Part shown: positions 32,584 through 42,101 of the stretch, in pieces
Layout: every line of letters starts with the position of its first letter
Numbering within the stretch: position 1 is the first letter of the stretch
DNA from: Noviherbaspirillum sedimenti
Lineage (GTDB): Bacteria; Pseudomonadota; Gammaproteobacteria; Burkholderiales; Burkholderiaceae_D
DNA length: 64,000 nucleotides
Assembly (NCBI RefSeq): GCF_003590835.1
Contig: NZ_QYUQ01000002.1
Span: forward strand, 992,001-1,056,000
Direction of reading: 5' to 3'
Translations under genes and position numbers: made by a program
Notes under the pieces: model-generated
The model's database searches: none
The model's input: only the letters and a program-made list of their open reading frames with translations
What the model was told of the DNA's origin: nothing

Positions 32584-33300
32584 TTATGTGCTTTTGCTGT
32601 CGGAAAAATCGCTTGGCGCCACTGTGCCCGCTACGGTTGCGTCGGCCGGCGCCGCAGGGTAAAGCCAGCAGAACACTAGCGTTGCCGCAGCACCGCCAAA
32701 GATCTGCGCAACAATAAATCCGGGCGCATCTGTCGGCCTGATGCCTGCAAAGGTATCACTGGCAGCACGGGCCAAGGTCACAGCGGGGTTGGCAAATGAT
32801 GTGGATGATGTGAACCAGTACGCGGCGGTAATGTAGGCAGCCACGGCAAACGGGGTCACTGACGGCCTGCTGCGTGAGCAGCCAATGATGACGCCAATTA
32901 GCCCAAACGTTGCAACGAATTCGCTCCACCATTGGGCCGGGCCGGCGCGAACATGTTCCGAGGCAAAGAAGATAGGTTCACCGAACATCAGATGCGCCGC
33001 AGCCACACCGGCGAATGCACCAACAATCTGAACGGCGATGTACGGCAAAATGTCCGAGCGGCCGATATTGCCTTGCCATGCCTCGGAGAGTGTCACCACT
33101 GGATTGAAATGCGCACCGGAGATCGTGCCGAACATCAGGATCAACGCGACCAAGCCGGCGCCCGTGGCGATTGTGTTACCTAGCAGCGCAATAGCGACGT
33201 TACCGCCGGCCAGGCGCTCTCCCATGATGCCAGAGCCAATCACTACCGCCAGCAACAACGCGGTTCCCAGCCCTTCCGAAACCAAGCGGCGCGCCATCAT
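32584..33300 (-). CDS. aqpS: Aquaglyceroporin-type arsenite channel (AqpS-like MIP)
   Basis: 238 residues with six predicted helices and two half-helices carrying the NPA motifs. The first is NPV (SGAHFNPVVT), the second NPA (TSFANPAVT). The sequence LLAVVIGSGIMGERLAGGNV is typical of AqpS in ars operons, where the channel lets arsenite formed by ArsC leave the cell. The start is one of two adjacent ATGs (33300/33297) 20 nt after arsR; the longer open frame to 33384 overlaps arsR and lacks character. Confidence 0.88.
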   Translation of the reverse strand: MMARRLVSEGLGTALLLAVVIGSGIMGERLAGGNVAIALLGNTIATGAGLVALILMFGTISGAHFNPVVTLSEAWQGNIGRSDILPYIAVQIVGAFAGVAAAHLMFGEPIFFASEHVRAGPAQWWSEFVATFGLIGVIIGCSRSRPSVTPFAVAAYITAAYWFTSSTSFANPAVTLARAASDTFAGIRPTDAPGFIVAQIFGGAAATLVFCWLYPAAPADATVAGTVAPSDFSDSKST

Positions 33301-33319
33301 ACGGTCATTTCGCCAATAG

Positions 33320-33661
33320 TCATGAGGAGACTCCTTCTTTAGGCGAGCAGGATGTTTTGCTCGTTTTGGTGCAGGGGTTCCCACCGCAGCAGTTTTCAGT
33401 CAGGAATCCAAGCAAGCCATTCATGGTTGTAAAGTTGGCCGAATAAATCAGCGACCGGCCTTCCTTCTTTTGGTTGACCATATCTGCGTGCATCAGCTCC
33501 TTCAGATGGAAAGAAAGCGATGATGGCGGGATATCCAGCTGCTCAGCAATCCTGGAAGCCGCCAGTCCTTCCGGCCCTGCCTGAACGAGTAAGCGGAAGA
33601 CCGCAAGGCGCGATTCCTGGGCGAGTGCCGCTAATGCAGCGATAATCTCTTTTGTTTTCAT
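33320..33661 (-). CDS. arsR: ArsR family arsenical repressor
   Basis: 113 residues. Winged HTH (GLAASRIAEQLDIPPSSLSFHLKEL, about 34-58) and a C-terminal cysteine cluster (ENCCGGNPC...SC) that is the likely As(III) site, in place of the ELCVCDL site of classical ArsR. It represses its own operon and is released by arsenite. The first 37 residues are duplicated in the remnant at 29050. Confidence 0.92.
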   Translation of the reverse strand: MKTKEIIAALAALAQESRLAVFRLLVQAGPEGLAASRIAEQLDIPPSSLSFHLKELMHADMVNQKKEGRSLIYSANFTTMNGLLGFLTENCCGGNPCTKTSKTSCSPKEGVSS

Positions 33662-33663
33662 AC

Positions 33664-33679
33664 TTCCATAATAATGGAA
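33664..33679. promoter_or_regulatory. ArsR operator
   Basis: Perfect inverted repeat TTCCAT-AATA-ATGGAA directly in front of arsR, only 2 bp from its start codon, with a further half-site (ATGGAA) downstream at 33682. Position and symmetry fit an autoregulatory ArsR site. Confidence 0.7.
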
Positions 33680-33995
33680 ACATGGAATCTGTCAAGAGAC
33701 TTCCAATCCGCGCGGTCGGCAAATAACACAATATCGCGGTGATGCTACTGGTGGTGCGCATCGTGAATGCCTCCAAACCCTGCTACGAACGCAGCTCGAA
33801 GTAAGGCAATTGACGGCGCGCAGACCGTCGCCTTGCCAAACAGACGTTGTAATCATTTTGTCATCGTGCAGGAATAGAATTAAGACACGGGAATTTTGTC
33901 TCACCACGAAAGCCAAGACCTTGTATCACTCCACCAAGTATAGCCAGGACAACAGCAATGAGGCACCACTCAAAGCGTTGACGACAACCGCACCG

Positions 33996-34106
33996 ATGAC
34001 GGCGCAACAGCATTCTGCGTTATGCCAAAAACGGATGGAACAGCGAAGAGCGATCGAGATGGCTAAGGAACGCAAGAAGGCGGCCGAAGAAAATCCCTGG
34101 TGGTAA
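33996..34106 (+). CDS. Possible small basic protein
   Basis: 36 residues (MTAQQHSALCQKRMEQRRAI...) with a charged helix and a WW end. The frame is open back to 33810, but no start has a clear SD. It lies in the 650-bp gap between arsR and the DUF937-OmpA gene. That gap otherwise shows only small hairpins such as TATCCC-GAA-AGGGATA near 34148. Kept at low confidence. Confidence 0.25.
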   Translation: MTAQQHSALCQKRMEQRRAIEMAKERKKAAEENPWW

Positions 34107-34311
34107 GCCCCCTATTCGTTGATCGACATTTGTTTTGCTGGCGGTAAATATCCCGAAAGGGATAATTGCTGTCATTAAGGCAGTCCTTGCAGTCTGCCTG
34201 CAGATAACTGAAATTCAACGAAACAGTTGAGAAATGATAGGCGGCCGGAATTTGATGGCATATATGCTGTTGATTTCTTTGAGTTTTTGCCACTTTCAGG
34301 AGGCTGCCTTC

Positions 34312-35394
34312 ATGAATATGAATCTGCTCTCTCTCGTCCAGCAGGCGCTGGGCGGTGATTTTCCGAATCTCGCTGGGCAGTTTCTGGGCGAATCGCCCGG
34401 TGCGACCCAGTCCGCCCTGACCTCACTGCTGCCGGCCGTGCTTGGCGTCATTACACGGAAAGACGCGACGCCGGATGGCGCGTCGGGCTTGATGTCCTTG
34501 ATCAATGGCGCCAATCTCGATGCCAGTGCGCTGGCTAATCCCGCCGGGCTCTTCGGCGCCGGCGGCACGGGCATCAATAATCTGCTGAAGGCTGGCACCG
34601 ACAGCCTGGTGCCGGCACTGTTCGGCGACAAGAGCGCTGCGCTGGCAAATACGCTGGCATCGTCCAGCGGCATCAAGAGTTCGTCAGCGACGAGCCTGGT
34701 CGCGATGGTGGTGCCATTGGTGCTGACGGTCCTGAAGAAATTCATCGGTGAAAATGGGCTCAACGCAAGTTCGCTGGCGTCGCTGCTTGGCAGCCAGGCA
34801 CCGCAACTGCAAGGGGCAATCGACAGCCGCCTGGCCGGTGCCCTCGGCTTTGCTAGCCCGGACGCCGTTCTCGGCGGGCTCGGTGGGCTTGGCGGCAAGG
34901 CGACCGCCGCCGGCGGCGCAGCCGTCTCTGCTGCTACCGCGGCCACAGCCGCGAGCAAATCGGGCCTGTCGCGCTGGCTGCCGTGGCTGATTGGTGCGGC
35001 CGTGCTGTTATTCCTCTGGGATATGTTTGTCGGCAAGCCGACCCAGACGTCGGCGCCGCCGCCCGCCGCCGCAGCGATCTCGCTGCCGGCCAAGGTCTAC
35101 TTCTCTATCGGATCGGCCGTTGTCGATGCGGATGGCAGCAAGACGATTGCCACTGTCGCGGACATGATCAAGCAGGAGAGGCTGAAGGTCGCCATCACGG
35201 GTTACACCGACAAGACCGGCGACGTCGCCAAAAATGAGGCGCTAGCCAAAAGCCGTGCCATCGCCGTCAAGGATGCGCTCGTCGTTGCAGGCGTAGCGGA
35301 AGCGGAAATGACGATGCAGCCCCCTTCCTTCGTCGAAACCGGCACCGGTGGCAGTGACGCCGAAGCGCGCCGCGTCGAGATCAACAGGCAATAG
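34312..35394 (+). CDS. DUF937-OmpA fusion protein
   Basis: 360 residues from the ATG at 34312 (SD AGGAGG, 7 nt). The N-terminal 220 residues are Ala/Gly/Leu-rich and DUF937-like (LVQQALGGDFPNLAGQFLGE, AVLGVITRK). One transmembrane helix follows (WLPWLIGAAVLLFLWDMFV, about 223-241). The C-terminal 110 residues are an OmpA-type peptidoglycan-binding domain (KVYFSIGSAVVDADGS, ITGYTDKTGD, AKSRAIAVKDAL). It would span the inner membrane and touch the cell wall. Confidence 0.85.
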   Translation: MNMNLLSLVQQALGGDFPNLAGQFLGESPGATQSALTSLLPAVLGVITRKDATPDGASGLMSLINGANLDASALANPAGLFGAGGTGINNLLKAGTDSLVPALFGDKSAALANTLASSSGIKSSSATSLVAMVVPLVLTVLKKFIGENGLNASSLASLLGSQAPQLQGAIDSRLAGALGFASPDAVLGGLGGLGGKATAAGGAAVSAATAATAASKSGLSRWLPWLIGAAVLLFLWDMFVGKPTQTSAPPPAAAAISLPAKVYFSIGSAVVDADGSKTIATVADMIKQERLKVAITGYTDKTGDVAKNEALAKSRAIAVKDALVVAGVAEAEMTMQPPSFVETGTGGSDAEARRVEINRQ

Positions 35395-35404
35395 CCGGAT
35401 TGGG

Positions 35405-36674
35405 AATTCTGGTGGCTGGCGGCATCCGGCTGCGGACTTGAATCTCCTTTCCTCACGCTATTACGCGAACCTGGCGCAAATTCTCGAAGCCGCAAAATTC
35501 GACATGCTCTTCCTGCCGGATATCCTGGCGATTCCCCAGCGCTTCAAGGGCAGCATGGCGAGCCAGCTCGAGTACGGCGCCCTCGGCGCGCTGCGACTGG
35601 ACCCGATGATCGTCCTCGCGACGATCGCGGCAAGCACCAGGCATCTGGGCCTGGCCGCCACCATCTCGACCTCGTATTTCGAGCCCTTTGCGGTCGCCAG
35701 GGCCTTGGCGACCGCTGGACCATCTGAGCGATGGCCGCGCCGCGTGGAACATCGTGACTTCGTTTCAGCAAGCCGAGGCGGCAAACTTCGGTTTGACCGA
35801 TCAACTGTCGCGGGATGAGCGCTACGAACGTGCGGAAGAATTTGTCGAGGTCACCAGCAAACTCTGGGACAGCTGGAAAGATGGTGCCGTGGTCAAGGAT
35901 CGCGCGACGCCGCAATTTGCCGATCCTGCGCTTGTTTCAGCGATCAATCATCAGGGGAAATGGTTCAACGTCCAGGGCCCCCTGAACGTCAGCCGGCCGC
36001 CGCAAGGCCGACCGGTGTTCATTCAGGCGAGCGCATCCGGGCGTGGCCGCGACTTTGCGGCAAAATGGGCAGACGTGATTTTCGTCACCCACTCCTCGCT
36101 GGATTCGGCGCAGGGTTTTTACCGCGAAATGAAGGAACGCGCGGCCAAATTCGGCCGCGATCCCGCCACCCTGAAAATTCTCCCGGGGATCGTGCCGATT
36201 ATCGGCGAAACAGCCACCATTGCCGAAGAAACCAATCGCCTGCTCGGCGACCTCGCCCTTCCGCGTGCCGGGCTGTCGACGCTTTCCTATCACCTCGACA
36301 TCGATCTGTCGGAATTTCCGCTGGATGACATCCTGCCGGAGCTGGATGTCCCGGGCGTGCAAGGCCACTACAAGGAAGTCGCGGAACTGACCCGCAAGAA
36401 TGGCCTTTCCTTGTCCGAGCTGGGCCATCGCTATGGCGTCGGCCCGCTGCGCGATTTCGTCGGCACTGCGGCTGCTGTCGCGGATACGATGGAGCACTGG
36501 TACAACAGCCATGCATGCGACGGTTTCATGATCCAGGCCTCCTATCTGCCTGGCGGCATGGAGAGTTTTGCCCGGCTGGCAGTCCCGGAACTGCAAGACC
36601 GCGGCCTGTTCCGCCGTAAATATGGCGGCGCGACACTGCGCGACAATCTCGGCCTGGCCAGGCCGGAAGCATGA
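35405..36674 (+). pseudogene. LLM-class flavin monooxygenase (NtaA/DszA type), frameshifted and N-truncated
   Basis: The first part (frame of 35405) reads GGWRHPAADLNLLSSRYYAN, LAQILEAAKFDMLFLPD up to AVARALAT. An extra G at about 35716 then shifts the frame, and the protein resumes as LDHLSDGRAAWNIVTSFQQA and runs to 36674. Both halves match the NtaA/SnaA/DszA family, which uses FMNH2. The first 20 or so residues including a proper start are missing, and the gene abuts the OmpA gene after 10 bp, so a deletion at its 5' side is likely. Confidence 0.8.
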
Positions 36675-36707
36675 ATGCAACACCTGATACCTGGAAGTGA
36701 TCTTTAA

Positions 36708-37118
36708 ATGTTTACTGCAACTTCGGCGCTCACCCGCCAAACCGGCCGTTACCTTCTGAGTGCACGGGACCAGCATCTCGTTGCCGACGCCACCCAGTCC
36801 CGCGGCGGCCCTGGCGAGGCCTGGTCTGCGGGCGAACTCTTGCTATCCGCCCTGCTGACCTGCGCCAATGCCGTCATCCAGTCCGTGGCGCTGGAGCGCA
36901 ACATTGCCTTGCTCGATGCACGGATCGATGGCAGTTGCGAGGCGGACCCGGAACGCCAAGGGCATTACGCCCACATCCGGCTCGACATCCAGCTGGATGG
37001 ACCGTCCCAGGAAGAGGCGGAGGAACTGGTCTTCGCTTTCACCGCCGTTTGCCCGATTTACGGCTCCCTGTCACGCGGCGCCCCTGTGTCATTGGCCCTC
37101 AACGGAAAGTCGCGCTGA
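36708..37118 (+). CDS. OsmC family peroxidase-like protein
   Basis: 136 residues. The two family cysteines are in LLTCANAV (about 56) and FTAVCPIYG (about 118), the thiol pair that reduces organic hydroperoxides in OsmC/Ohr proteins. It begins 33 nt after the broken monooxygenase and probably belonged to its operon. The substrate cannot be predicted. Confidence 0.85.
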   Translation: MFTATSALTRQTGRYLLSARDQHLVADATQSRGGPGEAWSAGELLLSALLTCANAVIQSVALERNIALLDARIDGSCEADPERQGHYAHIRLDIQLDGPSQEEAEELVFAFTAVCPIYGSLSRGAPVSLALNGKSR

Positions 37119-37220
37119 TCAGATGTTCAGTCGGCAAGAAATGGATGATCAAACGCAAGCACATCCTGGGAACGATTCGAAAGAAAAGAAGCCAGATGCA
37201 GATCAGGAAAATTCAATCTG

Positions 37221-38087
37221 ATGGATTGCATGAAGAAGCTACAGGTGGCGATTATCGGCCTGGGCAGGCTCGGTAGCGCCTGTGCCCAGGAGCTCCTCGA
37301 CGAGGATGCAATGGCGCTCTGCGGCATCGTGCGCCGCGTCGAATCGATGGGGCCATTGCCAGGCAGGCTGCGGCACATGCCGGTGGCCGGGCACGTGCGC
37401 GATCTGCCGGCAATCGATGTGGCGCTGGTCTGTGTCCCAGCCAATACCGTATTGGGCGTGTCGCGTGAACTGTTGCAAGCGCGTGTACCGATTGTCGAGT
37501 GCGCCGCCATTGAAGGCGCCGCGCTGGCTGCGCATTATGCCGAACTCGACGATGTGGCGAGAAAGCATCGGACCGCCGCCGTAGTCGGTGCCGGGTGGGA
37601 TCCCGGGGTGCTGCAATTGTTTACCCGCGCCTTTGAAATGTTGATACCGCGCGGCCAGAATGAATTGCACCGGCATCCGGGCATCCGCCTGCACCATAGT
37701 GCCGCGGTGGCGCACATACCCGGCGTCAAGGGGGCGCTGGCCGGTCAGTTCCGTGGCGCAAACGGCGCGATGCAGCGCTATGTCTATGTAGAAATCAGGG
37801 ATGGCACCGATTTCGCCCAGGTACGTGCGACCATTGCCGACGATCCGCTGTTTGCAGACGAAGAGACGCAGGTCTTTCAGGTGGACAGTCTGTCCAGCCT
37901 TGAGGCTGAAGAGGGGCAAGGCATGGCGCTGGAGCGGCGCTCGTCCCCGGCAAGCGGCGTGCATGCGAGCCTGCTGCTCGAGGCGCGGTTCGAGCTGACG
38001 GCACTCACGGCACGGGTCATGCTCCATGCCGCCCGCAGGATTCCCGCATTGCCCCACGGGGCGCATCGCTTTTCCTTGGGGATTTAA
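37221..38087 (+). CDS. Diaminopimelate dehydrogenase-like NADP oxidoreductase
   Basis: 288 residues. The Rossmann motif VAIIGLGRLGSACAQEL (about 9-25) begins the protein. The family signature is AAVVGAGWDPGVLQLFTRAFEMLIP (about 122-146), followed by HHSAAVAHIPGVKGAL. This matches meso-diaminopimelate dehydrogenase and relatives such as 2,4-diaminopentanoate dehydrogenase. Start at 37221 or 37230; both lack a strong SD. The preceding 100 bp hold no gene. Confidence 0.75.
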   Translation: MDCMKKLQVAIIGLGRLGSACAQELLDEDAMALCGIVRRVESMGPLPGRLRHMPVAGHVRDLPAIDVALVCVPANTVLGVSRELLQARVPIVECAAIEGAALAAHYAELDDVARKHRTAAVVGAGWDPGVLQLFTRAFEMLIPRGQNELHRHPGIRLHHSAAVAHIPGVKGALAGQFRGANGAMQRYVYVEIRDGTDFAQVRATIADDPLFADEETQVFQVDSLSSLEAEEGQGMALERRSSPASGVHASLLLEARFELTALTARVMLHAARRIPALPHGAHRFSLGI

Positions 38088-38171
38088 CCCCTTCCCTGTG
38101 TTGGCGCAAACTTGTTGCGTGAAGGCGTTTTAACCTGAATCATGCGCCATGGCGCAGCACTGGAGTCCATG

Positions 38172-38726
38172 ATGAAAATACCTCTGAACATTACCTTCCT
38201 CAACATTCCTCCCTCGGATGCAATCGAGGCGGAAATCCGCAAGCGCGCCCAAAAGATCGATCAGTTCGCCAATGATGTAATGCACTGCCATGTTACGGTG
38301 GATGCCGCCGGCAAGCACAAAACCCAAGGTGGCATGTATGAAGTGCGAATCGACGTGACCTTGCCAGGAACCGAGATCGCCGTCAGTCACGTGCATCGCC
38401 ACGAGGATGTCTATGTCGTCATCCGCGACGCCTTTGACGCTGCGGCCCGAAAACTCCAGGACCACGTCCGTTTGCGGCGCGGCGATGTGAAGTTGCATGA
38501 GCCGCTTTTACATGGCCAGGTCACCAGGTTGCACGAAGACGGATATGGATTCATTGAAACACCGGATGGGCGCGAGTTATATTTTCATCGTGACAATCTG
38601 GTCAATGCCGATTTCGACCAGCTCGCACCGGGTATGGAAGTGCAGTTCCTCGAAGAAGGTGCTGGCGAAGGACTGCAGGCGAAAAGGGTCTCCACCGGCA
38701 GGCATCAGCATCCCGGGATGGGCTAG
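38172..38726 (+). CDS. HPF/RaiA ribosome-hibernation-like protein fused to a cold-shock domain
   Basis: 184 residues. The N-terminal 105 residues have the RaiA/HPF pattern (LNITFLNIPPSDAIEAEIRK, VTVDAAGKHKTQGGMYEVRI, HRHEDVYVVIRDAFDAAARKLQDH). Residues about 115-180 form a cold-shock-like beta-barrel (GQVTRLHEDGYGFIETPDGRE, LYFHRDNLV) in which GYGFIE and YFH correspond to RNP1/RNP2. It probably binds ribosomes under stress. Start chosen at 38172 with GGAG 6 nt upstream; 38169 and 38142 are alternatives. Confidence 0.85.
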   Translation: MKIPLNITFLNIPPSDAIEAEIRKRAQKIDQFANDVMHCHVTVDAAGKHKTQGGMYEVRIDVTLPGTEIAVSHVHRHEDVYVVIRDAFDAAARKLQDHVRLRRGDVKLHEPLLHGQVTRLHEDGYGFIETPDGRELYFHRDNLVNADFDQLAPGMEVQFLEEGAGEGLQAKRVSTGRHQHPGMG

Positions 38727-38753
38727 CAAACGGAATCCACCATCAACCAGGCC

Positions 38754-39386
38754 TCAGAGCAGCTTGCAAGCCTCGTCAAAGTCCAGCCGCGGGCTGCGTG
38801 GAAACACCTTGTCGGGATCGCCATAGCCGAGATTGCACAGGAAGTTGGTCTTGATGTGACTGTCGGGAAAGTGTTCCTGGTCAAACGCATCTTCTGACTC
38901 CGCTGCCGGGAAGAAGGCATGATCGACCTTGGCCTGGTCGAAGCCCGACATCGGTCCGCAGTCGAGTCCGACGGCGCGTGCTGCCAGCATCAGGTAGGCG
39001 CCCTGCAACGAACTGTTGCGCCGCGCCGTGACTTCGGCCAGTTCGGGCGTATTGGCGAACCAGGAGCGCGCGTCGGCATGGGGAAACAGCTTGGGCAGTT
39101 TCTCGTAAAAGCGGCCGTCGTAACCGATGATCGCGGTAACCGGTGCGCTCATCGTCTTTTCGATATTGCCTGGCGATAGCGCCGGCAGCAGCCGCTGCTT
39201 GGCTTCGGGCGTGCGCAGGAACAGGATGCGCGCCGGGCAGGAATTGGCGCTCGTCGGTCCCCACTTCATCAACTCGTAGAGCGCGCGCAAGGTGTCGTCA
39301 CTGACGGGCTGAGGTAGCCAGTCGTTGTGGGTGCGGGCCTTGCGGAACAGCAGGTCGAGGCCTTCCTCGTTCAGTGGTGTATTCAT
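38754..39386 (-). CDS. Nitroreductase family protein (RutE/HadB-like malonic semialdehyde reductase)
   Basis: 210 residues from an ATG with SD GGAGACG. FMN-binding blocks are the initial [40 protein letters not shown], and [26 protein letters not shown] with [11 protein letters not shown]. These match the RutE/YdfN type of nitroreductase, which reduces 3-oxopropanoate in pyrimidine breakdown. No other rut genes are nearby, so a general reductase role is equally possible. Confidence 0.8.
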   Translation of the reverse strand: MNTPLNEEGLDLLFRKARTHNDWLPQPVSDDTLRALYELMKWGPTSANSCPARILFLRTPEAKQRLLPALSPGNIEKTMSAPVTAIIGYDGRFYEKLPKLFPHADARSWFANTPELAEVTARRNSSLQGAYLMLAARAVGLDCGPMSGFDQAKVDHAFFPAAESEDAFDQEHFPDSHIKTNFLCNLGYGDPDKVFPRSPRLDFDEACKLL

Positions 39387-39624
39387 GGTCGTCTCCACAA
39401 AACAATCAGTGTACGCTTGCCGATGCCAACATGCTGCAGACAGGCGCGCGGCACGACCATCATGCACTGCAAATGGTGCATGACATGGGACGACCCTCTT
39501 TATGCCGAGCATCCCGGTATGGGGCTTACTGACGTGTATGCAGTAGTGATTCCGGATTTTTTTCAGGCTGGTTTTATTTTAATTATGGCAATTGAAGGGG
39601 CCATGAAGCATGCGCCGGCATGTT

Positions 39625-39816
39625 CTAACCGCGCTCCGGCAGGTCTATCGCAATTACCCGATAGCGCTCCTCGGTATAACCAAATAGCTGCGCGATCACA
39701 TGCGCCTCGTCGGCCGCCAGAAAGTGTCCCGCATGCTCCAGGTCATCCGTAAATGAAATGGACCCTTGCATCGGATAAAGATAACCGTCACCGGTTTTTA
39801 CGACGTACGTTCGCAT
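39625..39816 (-). CDS. Small hypothetical protein
   Basis: 63 residues (MRTYVVKTGDGYLYPMQGSI...) with AGGAA 6 nt before the ATG. The pattern resembles small proteins that display environment-dependent values (AGHFLAADEAHVIAQLFGYTEER). No TM. It is divergent from the next gene across 99 bp. The function is unknown. Confidence 0.55.
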   Translation of the reverse strand: MRTYVVKTGDGYLYPMQGSISFTDDLEHAGHFLAADEAHVIAQLFGYTEERYRVIAIDLPERG

Positions 39817-39915
39817 TCTGGATTCCTGGCCAAAGCGCTCTTGCTGTATATTTATACAGTATAATTCCAGTTTGCAGCTGCAACCAATAATTTTCACCAT
39901 CCGGGAGCGAACTAT

Positions 39916-40443
39916 ATGGACAACATGGCAATGCCTTTGACGGACACCGCTGCAGACGATGTCCTCGACAGCGAGGCAACAAGAATTCAGAAGGCGCGTC
40001 TCTGGAGCGACGATGGCTGGACGGCCCGCGTCATCAAGAACGAGGACGATGACGGCTGGGCCGTCGCCATGACCAGGGATGGCGAATCGGAGCCGGCGCT
40101 GGTCGGCCCATGGACCATGGGGCGCGACAAGAAAAATCCCAAGCCGCTGGATGCCCCGGCATTTTCCACCCTGGTCAAGACGGCATCGGAAGTCATTCGC
40201 CGGCATGAACAGCAGCGCCATGCCATGTTGCATAAAAATGTCTATGTCACGGCCGATGCCAGAACGACCAAGGTCACCCTGGACATCATTCCTGATGAAG
40301 ATGACCCGTATGCGCTATTGAGCGCCATCGATGATACTGGCGAGCAATTGGCGCAGGTTCGCGTGGCGCCGAACTTCAAGCTCAATGCGACAAGCGCCGC
40401 GGCATGGATTGAATCCGGCTTTCTCCGCCCTGAAAGATCATAG
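39916..40443 (+). CDS. Conserved hypothetical protein
   Basis: 175 residues with SD GGGAG. Acidic and soluble, with WTARVIKNEDDDGWAVAMTRDGESEP and VYVTADARTTKVTLDIIPDEDDPYA. No known catalytic motif; I know similar unnamed proteins from Oxalobacteraceae-type genomes but cannot assign a role. Confidence 0.65.
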   Translation: MDNMAMPLTDTAADDVLDSEATRIQKARLWSDDGWTARVIKNEDDDGWAVAMTRDGESEPALVGPWTMGRDKKNPKPLDAPAFSTLVKTASEVIRRHEQQRHAMLHKNVYVTADARTTKVTLDIIPDEDDPYALLSAIDDTGEQLAQVRVAPNFKLNATSAAAWIESGFLRPERS

Positions 40444-40575
40444 CAGCCGCAAATGAAGATGCCCGATGCGGCAAGCTCAGCTAAGATAGCGTCTGATCGG
40501 CAATATTAACAGCAATAAAATGCCAGAATAATATCGCCGACGCACTGTTGAATGTAAAGCTGGCAAGGATTGGGA

Positions 40576-41718
40576 ATGACCGGAGTAGAAGCAGGGATGT
40601 CTGGAACGAATGGGGAGAGTGGCGCGAAACAAGCGCAATTTTTCTTGATTAACTGCTTGAAGGCTGGTGCCGCACAGCTGATCGTCCTGCACCACCTGGC
40701 ATTCTACGGTCCCATGTCTGACCATGCGCTGCCGCTCATGCCGGCAATAATCGACTGGCTGGACACTTACGGCCGCATTGCCGTGCAGGTGTTTCTCGTC
40801 ATCGGCGGCTTTCTGGTCGCCAAATCGCTCTCCCCGCAGGGACAACCCGGCCTGGCCAATCCACTGGGGAGCGTATTGCGGCGCTATGCCAAGCTGGCGC
40901 CGCCTTTCGTGGTAGCGATGTTGCTGGCAATCGGCGCTTCTGCCTGGGCCGGCTTGTGGATGACGGATGAATCGATCTCGGCGCCGCCGGAATTTCTACA
41001 GTTCGGCGCCCATGTACTGCTGCTGCAAGACGTGCTGGATCATGAATCCCTGTCGGCCGGCGCCTGGTATGTCGCCATCGATTTCCAGTTGTACGCCTTG
41101 ATGGCCTTGCTGCTCTGGCTGTGCGGCCGTCTCGCCGGCGAACGTTGGCTGCCTTGGCTGCCCTGGCTGATGCCGGTCGTGGTTGCCGCTGGCGTCAGCG
41201 TCTCCCTGCTCTACTTCAACCGGAATGCCGACTGGGATATGTGGGCGCCGTACTTCTTCGGCAGCTATGGCCTGGGTATCCTGGCCTGGTGGGCCAGCGA
41301 TCCTGCCCGGCGGCGCGGCGCCGTTGCACTGTTGCTGTCAATGATGTTGCTGCCGTCCCTGGCAGCCCTGGCCGTGGATTTTCGCAGCCGCATCGCGGTT
41401 GCCCTGGTTGTTGCTGGCGTCCTGTTTTTTTTCGGTCGCGCCAGGCTGACACATTCCGGACGCGGGTTCGCGCTCATCAACAGACTGGGACAGATCTCGT
41501 ATTCCGTATTTCTGGTGCACTTTCCCGTGTGCCTGGTAGTGAACGCAGCGTTCAACCGTTTCATCCCTGCCGAGGCGCATTGGCAGGCTGCCGGCATGCT
41601 GATCGGGTGGGCGGCCAGCCTGGCGGCCGGCGCAGCATTTTTCCGCTGGGTGGAAGTACCGCTCGGCCGGATATCTGGCGTCTCAGGAAAACCAACGCAG
41701 AAACGCGGCGGCGGTTAG
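40576..41718 (+). CDS. Acyltransferase family membrane protein (Acyl_transf_3)
   Basis: 380 residues with about ten transmembrane helices. The N-terminal LKAGAAQLIVLHHLAFYGPM contains the catalytic-type His of the family (VLHH), and YGRIAVQVFLVIGGFLVAKSL matches the conserved V..FF..SGFL motif. Such proteins O-acetylate or acylate exported glycans. The C-terminal end overlaps the next, convergent gene by 36 nt. Confidence 0.8.
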   Translation: MTGVEAGMSGTNGESGAKQAQFFLINCLKAGAAQLIVLHHLAFYGPMSDHALPLMPAIIDWLDTYGRIAVQVFLVIGGFLVAKSLSPQGQPGLANPLGSVLRRYAKLAPPFVVAMLLAIGASAWAGLWMTDESISAPPEFLQFGAHVLLLQDVLDHESLSAGAWYVAIDFQLYALMALLLWLCGRLAGERWLPWLPWLMPVVVAAGVSVSLLYFNRNADWDMWAPYFFGSYGLGILAWWASDPARRRGAVALLLSMMLLPSLAALAVDFRSRIAVALVVAGVLFFFGRARLTHSGRGFALINRLGQISYSVFLVHFPVCLVVNAAFNRFIPAEAHWQAAGMLIGWAASLAAGAAFFRWVEVPLGRISGVSGKPTQKRGGG

Positions 41719-42096
41719 CGCCGTTGCAGCCAACGCAGCGAGCGCGCGCCAAGTTGCTTGCTGTGCCCGCTCACTCCACCGGATGCCACGATAGATATAC
41801 GCGGCGACAAGCATGAAGCCTGCAGCAGCGCATGCCATCTTGATCAGCAGCGCAGCAACCGCGATACCATGGATATCCGGGAAGCGTCCGTAATAAAGCC
41901 AACTGACGCCGCCGAAGGCGCCGCCGCTTGCAGCTTGGACGGCCCATCCCATCAGCATTATCCATGACAGCGGTTTGCGCATCCCGGCTAACGCCGGCGC
42001 CAGCCATAAAGCACAGGCGGCGCTGCCGACAACAGCGACAGCGCCGAAATTGTGCACTACCTGAATTGCTGTATAACTCAGGTTTTGCAGATCCAT
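41683..42096 (-). CDS. Integral membrane protein, unknown (four TM helices)
   Basis: 137 residues with four hydrophobic helices (VVHNFGAVAVVGSAACALWL, PLSWIMLMGWAVQAASGGAFGG, GIAVAALLIKMACAAAGFML, ALAALAATALTAAAFL). The His in the first helix and the short loops recall small cytochrome- or CopD-like membrane proteins, but no heme motif is certain. It starts 5 nt after the preceding periplasmic protein gene, forming a two-gene operon. Confidence 0.6.
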   Translation of the reverse strand: MDLQNLSYTAIQVVHNFGAVAVVGSAACALWLAPALAGMRKPLSWIMLMGWAVQAASGGAFGGVSWLYYGRFPDIHGIAVAALLIKMACAAAGFMLVAAYIYRGIRWSERAQQATWRALAALAATALTAAAFLRWFS

Positions 42097-42101
42097 GATG
42101 A

